The position numbers and the translations under genes are program-made. From positions 1 to 50,650 of IMG/VR virus record IMGVR_UViG_3300040811_000707: a stretch of DNA of 50,650 bases; one strand, written 5' to 3'. Shown here piece by piece: positions 49,199-50,650 of the stretch. Origin of the DNA: a virus. The notes beneath the pieces were generated by a model. It was given only the letters and a program-made list of their open reading frames with translations, did not search any database and was not told the DNA's origin. Positions within the stretch are counted from its first letter, which is position 1. Each line of letters begins with the position of its first letter.

Positions 49199-49451
49199 GG
49201 TAAAACACCTCCTCGTAGTAAGTGTTGTCGTCGTGTCTTTCTCGGGTACATACATAACCGAGCAGGTTCACGTAGTGGCGGGGCGGGCCATACACCCAAG
49301 TGCTGTGTACAGCAGGGTCATCTGAGTCAGCGTCGACGACGGACCAGATCTGGTTATCATCAAAGCCTGCTTCTCTTGCGGCATGGATGGTTGTGAACAG
49401 ATCACCGCCCTCCGCACGGATCTCGTTGTATGGAAAGTCTTCTTGGCTCAT
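49191..49451 (-). CDS. Small protein, unknown
   Basis: 86 residues, ATGA overlap with the previous stop. FPYNEIRAEGGDLFTTIHAA with REAGFDDNQIWSVVDADSDD and WVYGPPRHYVNLLGYVCT: a short alpha/beta protein of the beta-type found in early operons. Some recurrence of a DNQIWSVVxxD pattern in phages comes to mind, without function. Confidence 0.5.
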   Translation of the reverse strand: MSQEDFPYNEIRAEGGDLFTTIHAAREAGFDDNQIWSVVDADSDDPAVHSTWVYGPPRHYVNLLGYVCTRERHDDNTYYEEVFYRD

Positions 49452-49684
49452 GGTGCTGTTTCGTCTTCCAAAAAGTCGTAAACAAATGCGGGCACGTCTA
49501 AGAAGGTCTTATCGAAGGCGTCGCGTATTTCAAGCTGGTTGTAAACAGAGTCTGTGAGCTGCCAGTGTTCTTCGCTGACTATTTCACCGATGTAATCAGT
49601 GGCGTAGTCAATGGCGAGATCGTTGTCAGGCACGATCAAACCGACCTTGACGTAAACGTGTTTGTAATGGTTTTCATCGCTCAT
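49448..49684 (-). CDS. Small acidic protein, unknown
   Basis: 78 residues, Shine-Dalgarno AGAGGA. HVYVKVGLIVPDNDLAIDYA with TDYIGEIVSEEHWQLTDSVY and a C-terminal acidic end (DFLEDETAP). Net negative; may mimic DNA or bind a basic partner. No family recognised. Confidence 0.5.
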   Translation of the reverse strand: MSDENHYKHVYVKVGLIVPDNDLAIDYATDYIGEIVSEEHWQLTDSVYNQLEIRDAFDKTFLDVPAFVYDFLEDETAP

Positions 49685-49944
49685 GCTGGATAATCCTCTG
49701 AAGTAAAAGCCCAGTCAGATACAACTTTGATAGGGTATTCGGTGCTGGGTTGTTTGTTGTCTTCTGTGTTAGTAACAGTGATATCTGGACTGTAAAAATC
49801 TAATCCGCGATCTGATATCAATAGTTCGTCTACGGCTTCGTGCATGTGTTTTTCAGCAATACGAAACGCTTCGTCATAGTTGTCAGCAATCACGTCTATG
49901 AATTTGTCGGTAATAAATTGGCCGTGAAACCGGTAGTAATTCAT
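49681..49944 (-). CDS. Small acidic protein, unknown
   Basis: 87 residues, Shine-Dalgarno GGAG. YYRFHGQFITDKFIDVIADN and YDEAFRIAEKHMHEAVDELL precede IKVVSDWAFTSEDYPA. The N-terminal beta-alpha part (xFxGxFxxDxFIDVxADxYxEAxxIAE) recalls the beta-alpha-beta form of the 49-residue protein at 47017, and the YDEAFRI block recurs in the gene at 50255, suggesting shared ancestry. Confidence 0.5.
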   Translation of the reverse strand: MNYYRFHGQFITDKFIDVIADNYDEAFRIAEKHMHEAVDELLISDRGLDFYSPDITVTNTEDNKQPSTEYPIKVVSDWAFTSEDYPA

Positions 49945-49978
49945 GCTTCATGCTCCATGGTTTATGCGTAGTGGTGGG

Positions 49979-50182
49979 CTAGCTGGCACGTTCGTTAAGC
50001 AAAGCAACCAGCTCCTCCTGGCTGCGGACTGTGTAGTGCTTGATGAAGGGCACGCCGTCAGTCTCTTTATCCCATCGGTCTCGGCAGAACTGACGCGCTT
50101 GTTCCTCACTTGTGAACCAGAAGACACGGTCGTTGGCCTCGACTGCAGACAACATGATTTCGATTGGTGATACATGGTTCAT
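49979..50182 (-). CDS. Small protein, unknown
   Basis: 67 residues; AGGGG ~11 bases upstream. VEANDRVFWFTSEEQARQFC, RDRWDKETDGVPFIKHYTVR and EELVALLNERAS. An alternation of strands and helices. It lies just downstream of the terminator at 50208, so probably needs readthrough or an unseen promoter. Confidence 0.5.
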   Translation of the reverse strand: MNHVSPIEIMLSAVEANDRVFWFTSEEQARQFCRDRWDKETDGVPFIKHYTVRSQEELVALLNERAS

Positions 50183-50207
50183 GGCACGCTGATCCCCTGG
50201 TGGCCTG

Positions 50208-50242
50208 AAAAAAAAAACCCGATGCCAACGAGTGGCACCGGG
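50208..50242 (-). terminator. Strong rho-independent terminator
   Basis: Minus-strand CCCGGTGCCA-CTCGT-TGGCATCGGG forms a 10-bp stem with one G-T pair and is followed by ten T. It ends the transcript of the gene at the right edge and separates it from the small-gene cluster. Confidence 0.93.
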
Positions 50243-50254
50243 GTGGAGTAACGC

Positions 50255-50650
50255 TTATGCGGCGAGTCGTGCTTCAAGTGCCGCCGCTCGGTTGGCCATG
50301 AAGCCTGCGAGAGCCGTCTTGGTCTCCTTAGCTTTGAGCTCGTCGACTGTCTCCTGCATGATGCGGAAGGCTTCGTCGTAGCTGGAAGCTGGTGACGGCT
50401 TGACCCACGAATCTGACTGCTCGTCGTAGGTAGACGGGTTGAAGAACAGCAGATCGATGTCGAATGTCTCGCCGTCGATGCCAAGCTCAGCCATGATCAG
50501 AGTCTGCGTGGTGAACAACAGCTCGTAGTCAGACTGAACAGCGTCCTTGATGCGGTCGCGGGCGATGTCGTGGACGTTGACTTCATCCATTGCAGTCTGT
50601 GCAAGGTCGAGGCCGTAGATGCCACCTGACTCTAACTCCTGTTGCTCGGC
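50255..50650 (-). CDS. Unknown protein, 5' part beyond window edge
   Basis: The frame is open to the window end, and the ATG at 50590 lacks a ribosome site, so the gene likely starts outside. Visible residues: ESGGIYGLDLAQTAMDEVNV, then IKDAVQSDYELLFTTQTLIM, and a C-terminal helix YDEAFRIMQETVDELKAKET with ANRAAALEARLAA. It is followed by a strong terminator. No family recognised. Confidence 0.6.
   Translation of the reverse strand, partial: AEQQELESGGIYGLDLAQTAMDEVNVHDIARDRIKDAVQSDYELLFTTQTLIMAELGIDGETFDIDLLFFNPSTYDEQSDSWVKPSPASSYDEAFRIMQETVDELKAKETKTALAGFMANRAAALEARLAA

Overview
This window is most of the genome of a temperate, podovirus-like tailed phage (Caudoviricetes). The evidence is a terminase large subunit, a P22-type portal, a scaffold, a DUF4043-type major capsid protein, head-tail adaptors, very large internal (ejection) proteins, a holin/M15 endolysin pair, fibres with S74 chaperone domains, a tyrosine integrase with a readable attP, and a family A DNA polymerase. 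There is no tape measure, sheath or major tail tube gene and no phage RNA polymerase, so transcription probably uses the host enzyme. The host is most likely a gammaproteobacterium, probably aquatic: the phage carries a CsrA homologue and a SutA-like RNA-polymerase-binding peptide, and its attP core looks like the 3' end of a tRNA-Cys gene. The left edge cuts the terminase and the right edge cuts a leftward gene, so the sequence continues on both sides. No small terminase is seen here.

Layout. 1-31159 (rightward, late): packaging (terminase, portal), scaffold, four lysine-rich small proteins, a hairpin-rich 250-nt leader, the capsid protein and a strong terminator. Then come head-tail adaptors, three internal virion proteins, a 1,755-residue ejection protein with a zincin motif, a lysis cassette (18.0-18.9 kb) and a long tail/fibre block (18.9-31.2 kb). 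31160-32452: attP (two pairs of integrase arm-type repeats around a tRNA-like core) and the integrase. 32427-50650 (leftward, early): excisionase-like protein, DUF3310, HTH repressor, VRR-NUC nuclease, possible ssDNA-binding protein, SNF2-type helicase, small proteins, a repeat lipoprotein, RecB/Cas4-like nuclease, primase-helicase, CsrA, PolA, a SutA-like peptide, a MoxR-ATPase/VWA-metallopeptidase pair around an unknown protein, and about 17 tightly overlapping small genes.

The most interesting signal is not a gene. A 15-bp palindrome, ATTAG-N5-CTAAT, occurs eight times without mismatch, each time within about 50 bases of a start codon; seven copies lie in the early region and one in front of a tail-block gene. 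This looks like a dispersed operator (stoperator-like) system for the phage HTH repressor, or a family of 5-bp/5-nt RNA hairpins at translation starts. Two of the hairpins expose GGA in the loop, the signature bound by CsrA, which this phage encodes; one of these is the Shine-Dalgarno of the primase gene directly downstream of csrA. Other points of note are Leu at the 762-equivalent position of PolA, an 11-residue-repeat lipoprotein, protamine-like peptides in the head block, and a strand-biased TGATNCATGGT motif in the early region.

All calls come from reading the sequence and from memory of protein families; no database search was run.
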